From DATFCK01 sp045809745 (GTDB lineage: Bacteria; Verrucomicrobiota; Verrucomicrobiia; Chthoniobacterales; UBA10450): a stretch of DNA of 8,884 nt. The position numbers and the translations under genes are program-made. Location: assembly GCA_045809745.1 (NCBI GenBank), contig JBJMXE010000147.1:1-8884 (forward strand). The letters are read 5' to 3'. Below the pieces are notes generated by a model. It saw only the letters and a list, made by a program, of their open reading frames with translations, searched no databases and was not told the DNA's origin. Shown here piece by piece: positions 1 to 7,111 of the stretch. Positions within the stretch are counted from its first letter, which is position 1. The number at the start of each line of letters is the position of its first letter.

Positions 1-1
1 C

Positions 2-241
2 GGCGAGCTCATCGGCGCAGTGATACACCCAATCGCAGGCAAAGGCGGGGCGTTGTTTGTGCCGGAGCTTATGAATGACGCTGACGGCACGGCCTGGCTG
101 AAGAAACTGCAAACACAAAGCCTTCCTTTTCAGACTCGCTTTGCGATTCGGAATGGTAAAGCACTCATTCCCTTGAAAGCGGCGCGCGAACGGCCCCCAG
201 TTGCGGACCAGGCGGCAAGTTCGTTGGCTGAGGTTCACTAG
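2..241 (+). CDS. 3' end of an unrecognised protein (5' end outside the window)
   Basis: An open frame enters from the left edge and stops at TAG 239-241, leaving about 79 C-terminal residues. A GTG at 20 lies in frame, but the frame is open upstream to base 2, so the real start is almost certainly outside the window. The visible part reads from GELIGAV through FVPELMN and WLKKLQ to a basic stretch around LIPLKAARERPP, and ends in a short, probably disordered Ala/Ser tail. I do not recognise a family, and I see no membrane segment or cysteine motif. It lies 104 bases upstream of the PP-loop gene on the same strand, so it could belong to the same glycan locus, but the gap is large enough for a separate transcript. 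Confidence 0.6.
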   Translation, partial: GELIGAVIHPIAGKGGALFVPELMNDADGTAWLKKLQTQSLPFQTRFAIRNGKALIPLKAARERPPVADQAASSLAEVH

Positions 242-345
242 CATCCCGGTGACGATTTTCAAAAAAAAGAGCTGTCTGGCGCCGGTATCCGAAAGTCTGG
301 CAGGTAATTGGCTGGTGGAAATTTACGGGAAGACCGATTGATCCG

Positions 346-1599
346 ATGAGAATCGAGCAGATTCACCAATCCAGTTCGGCTTCGCGCCGGCGAACCAGCG
401 CGCAAATCACCTGGGAGGATAGCGATCGGCCGCAACAGGAGATCTACTTTGAGATCGAAGGCCAGTTAGGCGACGCGCTCTCGATGGAGACCGATGCGTT
501 TGTAACCGCGTCGGTGATGCCAGCGCTGTGGCACGGGGAAAAGCGAATCAAGATCGAAGGTGAATTATGTCCGGATCTTCGCGACGGACTGATCACCACC
601 ATGGCGGTTATTTCCGATTGGTATCAGCTGTCCCGACCGTTGGCCGTGCTGGAAGCGTCGCCGCGGAAGCACCCTGTCGCCCGCCCGACCGATCGAGCCG
701 GTTTTTTTCTCACCGGTGGCATCGATTCATTGGCCACCTTAAGAATGAATCAGCTGAACTTCCCGACATCGCATCCGGGGGCATTCAAAGACGGGATCCT
801 CATCTTTGGTTTGGAAATCGATAAAGCGGAAGACTTCGAACATGTCTCCAAGTGGCTCGGTGAACTGGCCGAGCACACTGGAATCAAGCTGGTTCCGGTT
901 TACACGAACGAGCGTTTGCTGGAGCCCGATTGGAATTTCTGGATCGACGTTTTCGAAGGGGCGGTGTTGGCCGCAGCCGGTCACGCGCTGGGCGGACGCC
1001 TAACCAGTGCAACGATCGCGTCGAGTTTTGACATTCCGAACCTACATCGGCTGGCTTCGCATCCGATGCTTGATCCATTTTATTCCAGCCATCGGATGCG
1101 CATCCGCCATGATGGCGCGGCCTACTCCCGTTTCGAGAAAACGCGGATTCTGTCGGAATGGGATCTCGGTATGCAATATATCCGGGTGTGTAATGTCACC
1201 GAGAACTACCGGACCGATCAGCTGAATTGCGGCGAGTGTGAGAAATGCATTCGAACGATGCTTACGCTGCTGGCCCTCGGTGCACTGGGCAAAACCCGGG
1301 CATTCCCAAACAGAGAATTCACGGCCGATTTCATTAAGGAAAAAGCCAATCTTCACCGGAAGAATTTCCGGTTCTGGCCTGAGTTGGCCGCTCCCTTGGA
1401 CCGGATCGGGCGCACGGATCTGGCGGATGCCGTTCGGTTCGTTTGCGCACGCTATCGAGGTGAAGTCGGCTGGAAGGGCGCGATGCGCCGATTTGATCGT
1501 GAGCGTCTCAATGGTGGAGTTGGAGCTTTGAAGCGGGCGATCTGGACCAATGGCGAAGCGTCCGACGAACCGGGCAGCAGCCCGCGCAGCGCAAGTTAG
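346..1599 (+). CDS. QueC-like PP-loop ATP-pyrophosphatase with a Cys4 zinc site
   Basis: A 417-residue, probably cytoplasmic protein. Residues 1-115 form an N-terminal region I cannot assign. Residues 118-128 carry the PP-loop signature in the form FFLTGGIDS (T123-S128), a variant of SGGxDS that binds the ATP pyrophosphate. Near residues 282-304 are C282, then C295-G-E-C298-E-K-C301 followed by IRT. This spacing matches the zinc site of QueC (7-cyano-7-deazaguanine synthase). QueC adenylates a carboxylate and converts it with ammonia, through an amide, to a nitrile. QueC itself is about 220-230 residues, so this protein is almost twice as long, and no other queuosine gene is near. It probably activates a carboxylate or related group on an unknown substrate, perhaps a glycan precursor. 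The ATG at 346 is the first in frame, and no convincing Shine-Dalgarno site precedes it. The PP-loop fold is well supported; the substrate is unknown. Asparagine-synthase-like activity is less likely because no glutaminase domain is present. Confidence 0.8.
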   Translation: MRIEQIHQSSSASRRRTSAQITWEDSDRPQQEIYFEIEGQLGDALSMETDAFVTASVMPALWHGEKRIKIEGELCPDLRDGLITTMAVISDWYQLSRPLAVLEASPRKHPVARPTDRAGFFLTGGIDSLATLRMNQLNFPTSHPGAFKDGILIFGLEIDKAEDFEHVSKWLGELAEHTGIKLVPVYTNERLLEPDWNFWIDVFEGAVLAAAGHALGGRLTSATIASSFDIPNLHRLASHPMLDPFYSSHRMRIRHDGAAYSRFEKTRILSEWDLGMQYIRVCNVTENYRTDQLNCGECEKCIRTMLTLLALGALGKTRAFPNREFTADFIKEKANLHRKNFRFWPELAAPLDRIGRTDLADAVRFVCARYRGEVGWKGAMRRFDRERLNGGVGALKRAIWTNGEASDEPGSSPRSAS

Positions 1600-1671
1600 G
1601 CTCGGTGCAGCCGTAGTTGTGTTGCAGCCAGCGGCGCTTTTTCCCAACCGGAACTCTGTCGATCACTCATC

Positions 1672-3321
1672 ATGATTGTTGACGCCGCAAACGGTGATGT
1701 CGGTTCGGACATTGGCTGCGATATTTGCATCGTGGGAGGTGGTACCGCGGGCCTTGTGCTTGCTCGCGAGTTTATCGGTCAGCCAGTGCGAATCTGTCTT
1801 CTGGAAAGCGGCGGAGTCGCTCCGGAACCGGCCACCCAGGATCTAACGGTGGGCGAAAATGTCGGTCAACCGTACTTCCCACTCAACACCGCCCGGCCGC
1901 GTGTGTTCGGAGGCTCCGGGACGCGGTGGGACATACCGATCGGACCAGATCGGTTGGGCGTGCGGATACGGCCACTCGACTCGATCGATTTCGAGAAGCG
2001 CGATTGGGTGCCGCACAGTGGCTGGCCGTTTGGCAGAGAACATCTGGAACCGTTTTACCGCCGTGCTCAAGCAGTGTGCCGGGTTGAACCGCCTACCTAC
2101 AGCGTCGACGATTGGAAAGATGCACAACACCGTCCTGCGCTGCCGTTGACTGATCCGGATGTTCAGACGGTAATATACAAGTTTTCGCACAACAAAACGT
2201 TTACCGAGGTTTATCCTAACGAACTTCGAAACGCGGCGAATATTACCGTCTGTTTGCACTCAAATGTGCTCGAGATCGAGACCAACGGGACCGGTGATTG
2301 TGTCTCGCGTCTCCGGGTTGGAACTCTTGGAGGGAAAGAATTTTCGGTCCGGGCACACACCTACGTATTAGCGGCAGGCGGAATCGAAGTGCCGCGAATC
2401 CTATTACTGTCCAATCGCATTCACAACACCGGTCTCGGAAACCAAAATGATCTGGTTGGCCGTTTCTTCCAGGAACATCCGCATTTTTGGTCTGGAGTGT
2501 TTGTGCCTAACAAGCCGGACTTCTTCCAATCGACAGCTCTTTATAACGCAATTCATGCGGTGAACGGCGTCGCAATCGTCGGTAAGCTGGCTTTAACCGA
2601 ATCAGCTTTACGCCGCGAAAAGTTGCTCAATCAGAATATCCAATTTGTCCTAACGGAGATTGTGGATCCGGCGAAGTTTCCGCTGGTGAGTGCGCCGGGC
2701 GTGCTGGCGTTAAAGAACCTGGTGTCAGGGGACAGCAACAATGGCGGCAAAGCTGAAACTATCGGGCGCCAGCTAACCACGGTCTTGAAAGACCTGGACG
2801 AGATCGGAGCGTCGGCCTGGCGGAAAATGCGTAGCCGGTTGTTCGGCGAGCCGAGAGTTGCCGCCGTTTATTTTGCCAACATGATGGAGCAGATCCCGGA
2901 TCCCGACAGCCGTGTCACGCTTGGTTCGGAGCGGGATGCATTCGGCCAGAACCGGGTACAACTGAATTGGAGAATCGGCGCCGAGGATATGCGCAGCGCG
3001 ATCCGTACCCAGCAGATCATTGGCGGCGCATTGGAAAAAGCCGGCCTCGGCCGCTTCTACCAACAGCTTCGGGAACCGGCTCCTCCGCCTAACACCGAGG
3101 GCGGCTATCACCACATGGGCACCACGCGGATGCACCTCGATCCGAAGCAGGGCGTGGTAGACCCGAACTGCCGGATTCACGGAATCGGCAATCTCTTTAT
3201 CGCCGGGCCGTCCGTGTTTCCTACCGGTGGTTATGCTAATCCGGTATTAACGATTGTGGCATTAACCTTGCGCCTGGCGGATCACTTAAAGGCACACCTG
3301 CGCAGCAAATCTCAACCCTAG
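1672..3321 (+). CDS. GMC-family FAD-dependent oxidoreductase
   Basis: A 549-residue flavoenzyme of the glucose-methanol-choline family, which oxidises alcohol groups, often on sugars or polyols, to carbonyls. An N-terminal Rossmann motif CIVGGGTAG lies at residues 19-27, with acidic E45 in LLESGG placed to bind the FAD ribose. FGGSGTRWD (79-87) is the second flavin-contacting segment. AAGGIEVPRILL (234-245) is the conserved central FAD-domain motif. The C-terminal GMC domain contains YHHMGTTRM (479-487), whose H480 lines up with the catalytic His of pyranose-oxidase-like members. It ends with FIAGPSVFPTGGYANP (509-524), where N523 is the partner residue. Length is normal for the family. There is no signal peptide or Tat motif, so it should act in the cytoplasm, on a precursor or nucleotide/lipid-linked sugar. 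It starts 72 bases after the PP-loop gene. No Shine-Dalgarno site is evident; the ATG at 1672 places the Rossmann motif at the usual distance from the N-terminus. Family confident, substrate unknown. Confidence 0.92.
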   Translation: MIVDAANGDVGSDIGCDICIVGGGTAGLVLAREFIGQPVRICLLESGGVAPEPATQDLTVGENVGQPYFPLNTARPRVFGGSGTRWDIPIGPDRLGVRIRPLDSIDFEKRDWVPHSGWPFGREHLEPFYRRAQAVCRVEPPTYSVDDWKDAQHRPALPLTDPDVQTVIYKFSHNKTFTEVYPNELRNAANITVCLHSNVLEIETNGTGDCVSRLRVGTLGGKEFSVRAHTYVLAAGGIEVPRILLLSNRIHNTGLGNQNDLVGRFFQEHPHFWSGVFVPNKPDFFQSTALYNAIHAVNGVAIVGKLALTESALRREKLLNQNIQFVLTEIVDPAKFPLVSAPGVLALKNLVSGDSNNGGKAETIGRQLTTVLKDLDEIGASAWRKMRSRLFGEPRVAAVYFANMMEQIPDPDSRVTLGSERDAFGQNRVQLNWRIGAEDMRSAIRTQQIIGGALEKAGLGRFYQQLREPAPPPNTEGGYHHMGTTRMHLDPKQGVVDPNCRIHGIGNLFIAGPSVFPTGGYANPVLTIVALTLRLADHLKAHLRSKSQP

Positions 3322-3398
3322 TGTAGGGCGGCGTATGACGACCGATTTGTACACCAACCGGATATCGGCAGTGAACCTTCTTAAACGACAATTGTTCA

Positions 3399-5078
3399 AT
3401 GGATATGCGAGCCGACTGGAGATCAGGCCTGATGCCCCGGTTAGCTGTGTATTGTCTCCTGGCGGTGCTGTTCACGATGGTGTTCCTGAGTTATTCGATG
3501 CGGCATGGGAGATTGGCCATAGGACCCATCGACGATGACTGCATCTACATGGTGGACGGGCTTGAGCGAATCGATTTTCTGCACACCAGCCCCAAGGCAT
3601 TTATAAACAATCTGCTGCATCATCCACCGCACAGCCCTTTCTCTACGGGGCTGGCGATTGTGGCCTTCACCGTCGCCGGACCCCATCAATGGGCTCCCTA
3701 CGCCGTTAACGGAATTCTGGTAATCCTTCTCCTCCTGGCAATTGATTACCTAACGAGTGGGACTAGCCGCGCCGCACGGGTGGCGGCAATCGTGTTTGCG
3801 CTCACCTTCCCGTTTACCGCTACTCTTGTAACCGAATTTCGACCGGATTCCGCAGTCGGACTTGTTACTGCGTTCGGCCTTGTTCTGCTGCTCCGGACCG
3901 GCCCGTTAGCTGCCTCCCGTAATCAAGCCCTGTTCGTTGGCTTCCTGGCAGCGATGGCGCTGCTGATAAAGCCAAGCTTCGCTCCCTTCACCGCTATGTC
4001 TTTCGGCGTCGCCTGGCTGACCTCCGCATTACTTGTCCATAACGACGAGCTTCGTTCAAGCTCCGGGATCAAGAACTGGTTACGCCAAATCGGCTGGTAT
4101 TCCTTGCCGTCCCTCGTTCTGGCTATGCCGTATTATCTGCTTTCGCCGGACATCCTGACCTACATATATAACCAGGCGTTCGGCCGGTACAAGGCGCAGT
4201 GGCTGATGAAGGATTCAGGTGTTCGCGGCATTCTTCGCTATTACTGGGACGGAGCGGGGGGGCAGATGATGCTTGGCAGGCATCAATATGTGGTGGTGCT
4301 TCTGGGTCTGGCGGCGGCTCTTTTGTCGTGGAAACGAGCGCGCAAGAATTTTCGGCTAGTCGCGGGCTACCTCGTTATTCTGGGAGTCAGTTACCTGGTG
4401 CCGACTATGACGCGCATGGAAAATCCATTCTTCGGTTCCAATGCGGACGCGCTGATCTTATTCGCAGGCGTGCTGCTTTTGATGGCACTATTCCAGCAAG
4501 CAGACACTCCGGGAAATTCAGCCCGAGTGCTACAGGGTACGGCATGGGCGGCAGTAGCATTAAGTTTGCTTGTGTTTCGATGGCCGGCGCCGGTGCAGTT
4601 TGACAAGGGGGGCGAATGGGCCCAAGCCGTTAATCGGCTCGGGCAGCAGATTTACCAGACGATCCGCGATTACCCCGCCAGCCGTAACGCCCGCGTTTTC
4701 TTCACCGCTCCCGGCCCAGTCGATGATATGCTGCTCCGTTATCACGCGCTGGTGGACGATCTGAAGTTCCGCTGTCCTAACCAGCATATGTCATCTGACC
4801 CCGAGGTCTTCCGCCGGGAGATCGATGCAGCCGATTTCGTTGTGGCTTCCGAACCGCAAAGCGGCCTTGCCTACGACGGGATGATTGCACCGAACGTCCA
4901 GGCCGACGCATTGCACATGGCAGAGCAAAACCCCGGCCTTACTGAATTGGCTCATTTTCCGGCCTTGAATGGGAAATCGTTTCATATCTTCGTCCGTCGC
5001 GATCTCGCGAGCACTCCGGCAGAGAAGAAAAAGGTACCTTTCGAGGACCCATGGTCTCCGCTGTATGCTCGTCAGTGA
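3399..5078 (+). CDS. GT-C fold integral-membrane glycosyltransferase (PMT/ArnT-like)
   Basis: A polytopic protein of up to 559 residues with about 10-12 hydrophobic helices, roughly at 14-33, 83-117, 127-168, 176-212, 232-247, 296-335, 349-366 and 378-394. A mostly hydrophilic tail of about 160 residues follows, expected to be periplasmic. The first loop carries IDDDCIY (D45-D47), the place where GT-C enzymes keep their catalytic acidic residue. It is followed by LLHHPPHSP (72-80) and EFRPD (146-150), both typical of PMT_2/ArnT-like proteins. Such enzymes transfer a sugar from a polyprenyl-phosphate carrier to an acceptor outside the cytoplasm. The next gene is a matching GT2 carrier-loading enzyme. 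The start is ambiguous: ATG 3399 gives the longest product and has no ribosome-binding site, whereas ATG 3432 (residue 12) has GGAG ten bases upstream and begins directly before the first helix. The fold is clear; the sugar and acceptor are not. Confidence 0.8.
   Translation: MDMRADWRSGLMPRLAVYCLLAVLFTMVFLSYSMRHGRLAIGPIDDDCIYMVDGLERIDFLHTSPKAFINNLLHHPPHSPFSTGLAIVAFTVAGPHQWAPYAVNGILVILLLLAIDYLTSGTSRAARVAAIVFALTFPFTATLVTEFRPDSAVGLVTAFGLVLLLRTGPLAASRNQALFVGFLAAMALLIKPSFAPFTAMSFGVAWLTSALLVHNDELRSSSGIKNWLRQIGWYSLPSLVLAMPYYLLSPDILTYIYNQAFGRYKAQWLMKDSGVRGILRYYWDGAGGQMMLGRHQYVVVLLGLAAALLSWKRARKNFRLVAGYLVILGVSYLVPTMTRMENPFFGSNADALILFAGVLLLMALFQQADTPGNSARVLQGTAWAAVALSLLVFRWPAPVQFDKGGEWAQAVNRLGQQIYQTIRDYPASRNARVFFTAPGPVDDMLLRYHALVDDLKFRCPNQHMSSDPEVFRREIDAADFVVASEPQSGLAYDGMIAPNVQADALHMAEQNPGLTELAHFPALNGKSFHIFVRRDLASTPAEKKKVPFEDPWSPLYARQ
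3418..3421 (+). promoter_or_regulatory. Candidate Shine-Dalgarno site for an alternative GT-C start
   Basis: GGAG sits ten bases before ATG 3432, which is in frame with the longer ATG 3399 start. ATG 3399 itself is preceded by AT-rich sequence without purine-rich complementarity. If this site is used, the membrane protein is 548 residues and lacks the first 11. Other genes here show little Shine-Dalgarno use, so the evidence is only moderate. Confidence 0.35.
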
Positions 5079-5117
5079 TCTGATCGCTCCTAACGGCGCT
5101 CCGTAGGCTCTGCTCTA

Positions 5118-6197
5118 ATGCATTTTTCCAGCGTAGTGACAGAATCAAGGAACGCGTCAGCGGCTGAAGATGGCGACCCATTGCTTTCGGTAGTGATTCC
5201 CTGTTTCAACGAGCAGGAATCGATTCCCGATTTACTGAATGATCTTCTGCCAAGGCTCGAAGCAGCTACCGACGGTTCATGGGAAGTGATTCTGGTGGAC
5301 GACGGCAGTTTTGATGAAACACCATTGGTTATTCAGTCCGCGCATCGGGCAGATCCGCGGGTGCGCGGGGTGATCCTGAGCCGTAATTTCGGCCATCAAT
5401 CAGCCATATTCGCCGGACTCGCTTACGCCTCCGGGAGCCATATCGGTGTGATGGATGCCGATTTGCAGGATCCGCCGGCTGTGCTGATCGAATGCCTGAA
5501 CAAGGCGCGTAACGAGCAGCTCGATTTGGTTTACGCGGTTCGGAAACAGAGGCAGGGGAAGCGATTCCTCAAGTTCAGCTACTGGGCGTTTTATCGAATA
5601 ATGCACGCGATGGCTGAATATTCCTGGCCCCTCGATGCGGGTGATTTTTCGGTTTTTAATCGGCGCGTGGCGCACTTGGTGATGCGCCTGCCGGAACACG
5701 TTCGCGTGCTGCGCGGTTTGAGATTCTGGGTCGGCCTCAAACAGGGATTCGTTAACTACGAGCGTCCGGAGCGCGTCAAAGGCGAATCCAAGTACAGCCT
5801 TTGGAAACTTTCGACGCTGGCCATGAACTCGTTAACCAGCTTCAGCAATATTCCATTGCGGCTGGCAAGTTTGGTCGGGCTGTCGATGTCTATGATTTCC
5901 GTTTTGGTTGGCCTACTCCTCTTGCTCAACCGCTTCTTTCCGAAATTCACTCTGTTCGGTTACTGGGTCGGAGCCAGTCCTGGCACGACCACTATCGTGA
6001 TCGTGATGCTGGCCATTGGAAGCCTTCTCTTCCTCTGCCTGGGAATCCTCGGTGAATACCTCGGCATCGTCCTGAAAGAAGTGAAACGTCGTCCGGTGGC
6101 CATCGTGCAGCATCACGTAGGTATAGAAACGGCTTCCCTGAATACCAGTTTGGTCCTCGAAATACCTACGGAGGCTTCAACCCGATCGCTAATATGA
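5118..6197 (+). CDS. GT2 polyprenyl-phosphate glycosyltransferase (GtrB/DPM1/ArnC-like)
   Basis: A 359-residue family 2 glycosyltransferase. It should transfer a sugar from a nucleotide donor to undecaprenyl (polyprenyl) phosphate at the cytoplasmic membrane face. The catalytic GT-A domain covers about residues 20-235: LSVVIPCFNEQ (23-33), VDDGSFD with D61-D62, LSRNFGHQSAI (87-97), the metal-binding DAD at 113-115 in MDADLQDPP, DAGDFSVFNRR (173-183) and KGESKYS (221-227). These are hallmarks of the DPM1/GtrB subgroup. Two C-terminal helices at about 247-270 and 290-313 flank a loop with GYWVGASPGTT, as in GtrB and ArnC. A tail of about 40 residues after the last helix makes it slightly longer than typical members. 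It begins 39 bases after the GT-C gene and ends by an ATGA overlap with the methyltransferase, consistent with one operon. The next in-frame Met lies inside the catalytic domain (residue 112), so ATG 5118 must be near the true start. The sugar donor cannot be read from sequence. Confidence 0.93.
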   Translation: MHFSSVVTESRNASAAEDGDPLLSVVIPCFNEQESIPDLLNDLLPRLEAATDGSWEVILVDDGSFDETPLVIQSAHRADPRVRGVILSRNFGHQSAIFAGLAYASGSHIGVMDADLQDPPAVLIECLNKARNEQLDLVYAVRKQRQGKRFLKFSYWAFYRIMHAMAEYSWPLDAGDFSVFNRRVAHLVMRLPEHVRVLRGLRFWVGLKQGFVNYERPERVKGESKYSLWKLSTLAMNSLTSFSNIPLRLASLVGLSMSMISVLVGLLLLLNRFFPKFTLFGYWVGASPGTTTIVIVMLAIGSLLFLCLGILGEYLGIVLKEVKRRPVAIVQHHVGIETASLNTSLVLEIPTEASTRSLI

Positions 6198-7000
6198 CAC
6201 CGTTAATGGAATCGGCCCCGGCTGCGGCTAAAACTGGCCGGAATGACATTGTTTTTCTGTCTGACCCTCTTCCGCAGCCGGATCAACATAGTTATTTCGA
6301 CCTGGTTAGCTTTGATCACTTTTGGGTAGCCCGCAGATTTGAAGTTTTGCGCAAGCTTGCGGGATCGATACTTAAGGAACAGCGGCGTTTTTGCGAGATC
6401 GGCTGTGGCAACGGAATTCTGCAGCGCCAACTCGAACTCGACGGCGTCGATGTCGATGGAATCGAGGTGTCGATGGAAGCGCTTCAGCATAATTATTCCC
6501 GCGACGGAACGCTTTATTGTTACGATATTTTTGAAAAACACCCGAGCCTTCGGGAGAAGTACGACGGAGTGCTGCTGTTCGACGTGCTCGAACACATCGT
6601 GGATGACGCCGCATTTTTGCGAGCGGCAACGTTTCATCTAAAGCCGGGCGGCCATGTCCTGATCAACGTGCCGGCGCGCCCGGAATTATTTTCTGCTTAC
6701 GACCGGGCGGCTGGTCACAGGCGCCGGTACAACAAGAGGGCTTTGCTCCAGTTGATGAATAAGGCGGGCTTGCGAATGGTTAATTATACTTACTGGGGTC
6801 TGCCGCTGTATCCGGTTTTGGTCGCGCGAAAGATGATTCTTGGCACACTTTATCGCGGCCGGCGTTATACGGCAGGATTTCGGCCTGCAGGAGCCTGGGT
6901 TAACTCAATCATGCGGATCGTCTCCAGGCTGGAATATTTGCCCCAGCGGATATTGGGTATTTCGCTGCTGGGCGTGGCAGTAAAAGACTCCTCGAAGTGA
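6194..7000 (+). CDS. Class I SAM-dependent methyltransferase
   Basis: A 268-residue protein with a Methyltransf_23/11-like Rossmann core. Motif I is FCEIGCGNG (66-74), binding S-adenosylmethionine. E91 in GIEVS is the expected ribose-binding acid. LLFDVLEHI (127-135) is motif IV, and HLKPGGHVLINVPA (148-161) forms the following loop and strand. YDRAAGHRRRYNKRAL (169-184) is a pattern I associate with methyltransferases from cell-envelope glycan clusters. The C-terminal part (about 198-262) is moderately hydrophobic and may lie against the membrane; no clear transmembrane helix or signal peptide is seen. Its ATG overlaps the GT2 stop codon as ATGA, implying translational coupling. A second ATG at 6206 (residue 5) is possible but less likely given the overlap. 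It probably methylates a sugar hydroxyl or the lipid/aglycone of the glycan made by this operon. The exact acceptor is unknown. Confidence 0.88.
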   Translation: MTPLMESAPAAAKTGRNDIVFLSDPLPQPDQHSYFDLVSFDHFWVARRFEVLRKLAGSILKEQRRFCEIGCGNGILQRQLELDGVDVDGIEVSMEALQHNYSRDGTLYCYDIFEKHPSLREKYDGVLLFDVLEHIVDDAAFLRAATFHLKPGGHVLINVPARPELFSAYDRAAGHRRRYNKRALLQLMNKAGLRMVNYTYWGLPLYPVLVARKMILGTLYRGRRYTAGFRPAGAWVNSIMRIVSRLEYLPQRILGISLLGVAVKDSSK

Positions 7001-7020
7001 TCGTCAGCGCAGGCCGCGGT

Positions 7021-7096
7021 GTAGCCCTTTGCGAGACAGGAGATTACCCGTTGGAAGGGCCCCAATCGCAACGTGAGGCGGTATCTCGCAAACTAC
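7021..7096. repeat. Long interrupted inverted repeat
   Basis: TTTGCGAGA at 7028-7036 is perfectly complementary to TCTCGCAAA at 7084-7092. The outer GTAG at 7021-7024 pairs with CTAC at 7093-7096, leaving a three-base CCC bulge on the left arm. That gives 13 base pairs around a 47-base loop. The loop contains a smaller TTGG/CCAA hairpin (7051-7054 with 7062-7065). No T-run follows the right arm, so it does not look like a simple intrinsic terminator. It could be an RNA structure in the operon's 3' end or a protein-binding site. Confidence 0.5.
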
Positions 7097-7111
7097 GGAA
7101 AAAAGTTTGGT

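Noticed and set aside
346..1599. QueC-like gene as part of an anti-phage system (Qat or type IV CBASS contain QueC-like proteins)
   Set aside because: None of the expected partners (ATPase, TatD-like nuclease, cGAS-like nucleotidyltransferase, effector) is in the window, and the neighbours are glycan enzymes.
1042..1647. A 201-codon open frame on the minus strand inside the PP-loop gene
   Set aside because: It lies antisense to a frame with clear PP-loop and zinc motifs, and its translation is Pro/Arg/Ala-rich without any recognisable domain. It is a shadow frame.
2140..3321. Pyranose-oxidase-type covalent flavin attachment in the GMC protein
   Set aside because: The corresponding segment at residues 79-87 (FGGSGTRWD) has Arg where covalent members have His, so covalent FAD by that route is not supported.
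3335..3538. A 67-codon + frame starting between the GMC and GT-C genes, possibly a frameshifted N-terminus of the GT-C protein
   Set aside because: The GT-C frame has its own plausible starts directly before the first helix. The alternative translation has no family features, and no indel is needed to explain the gene.
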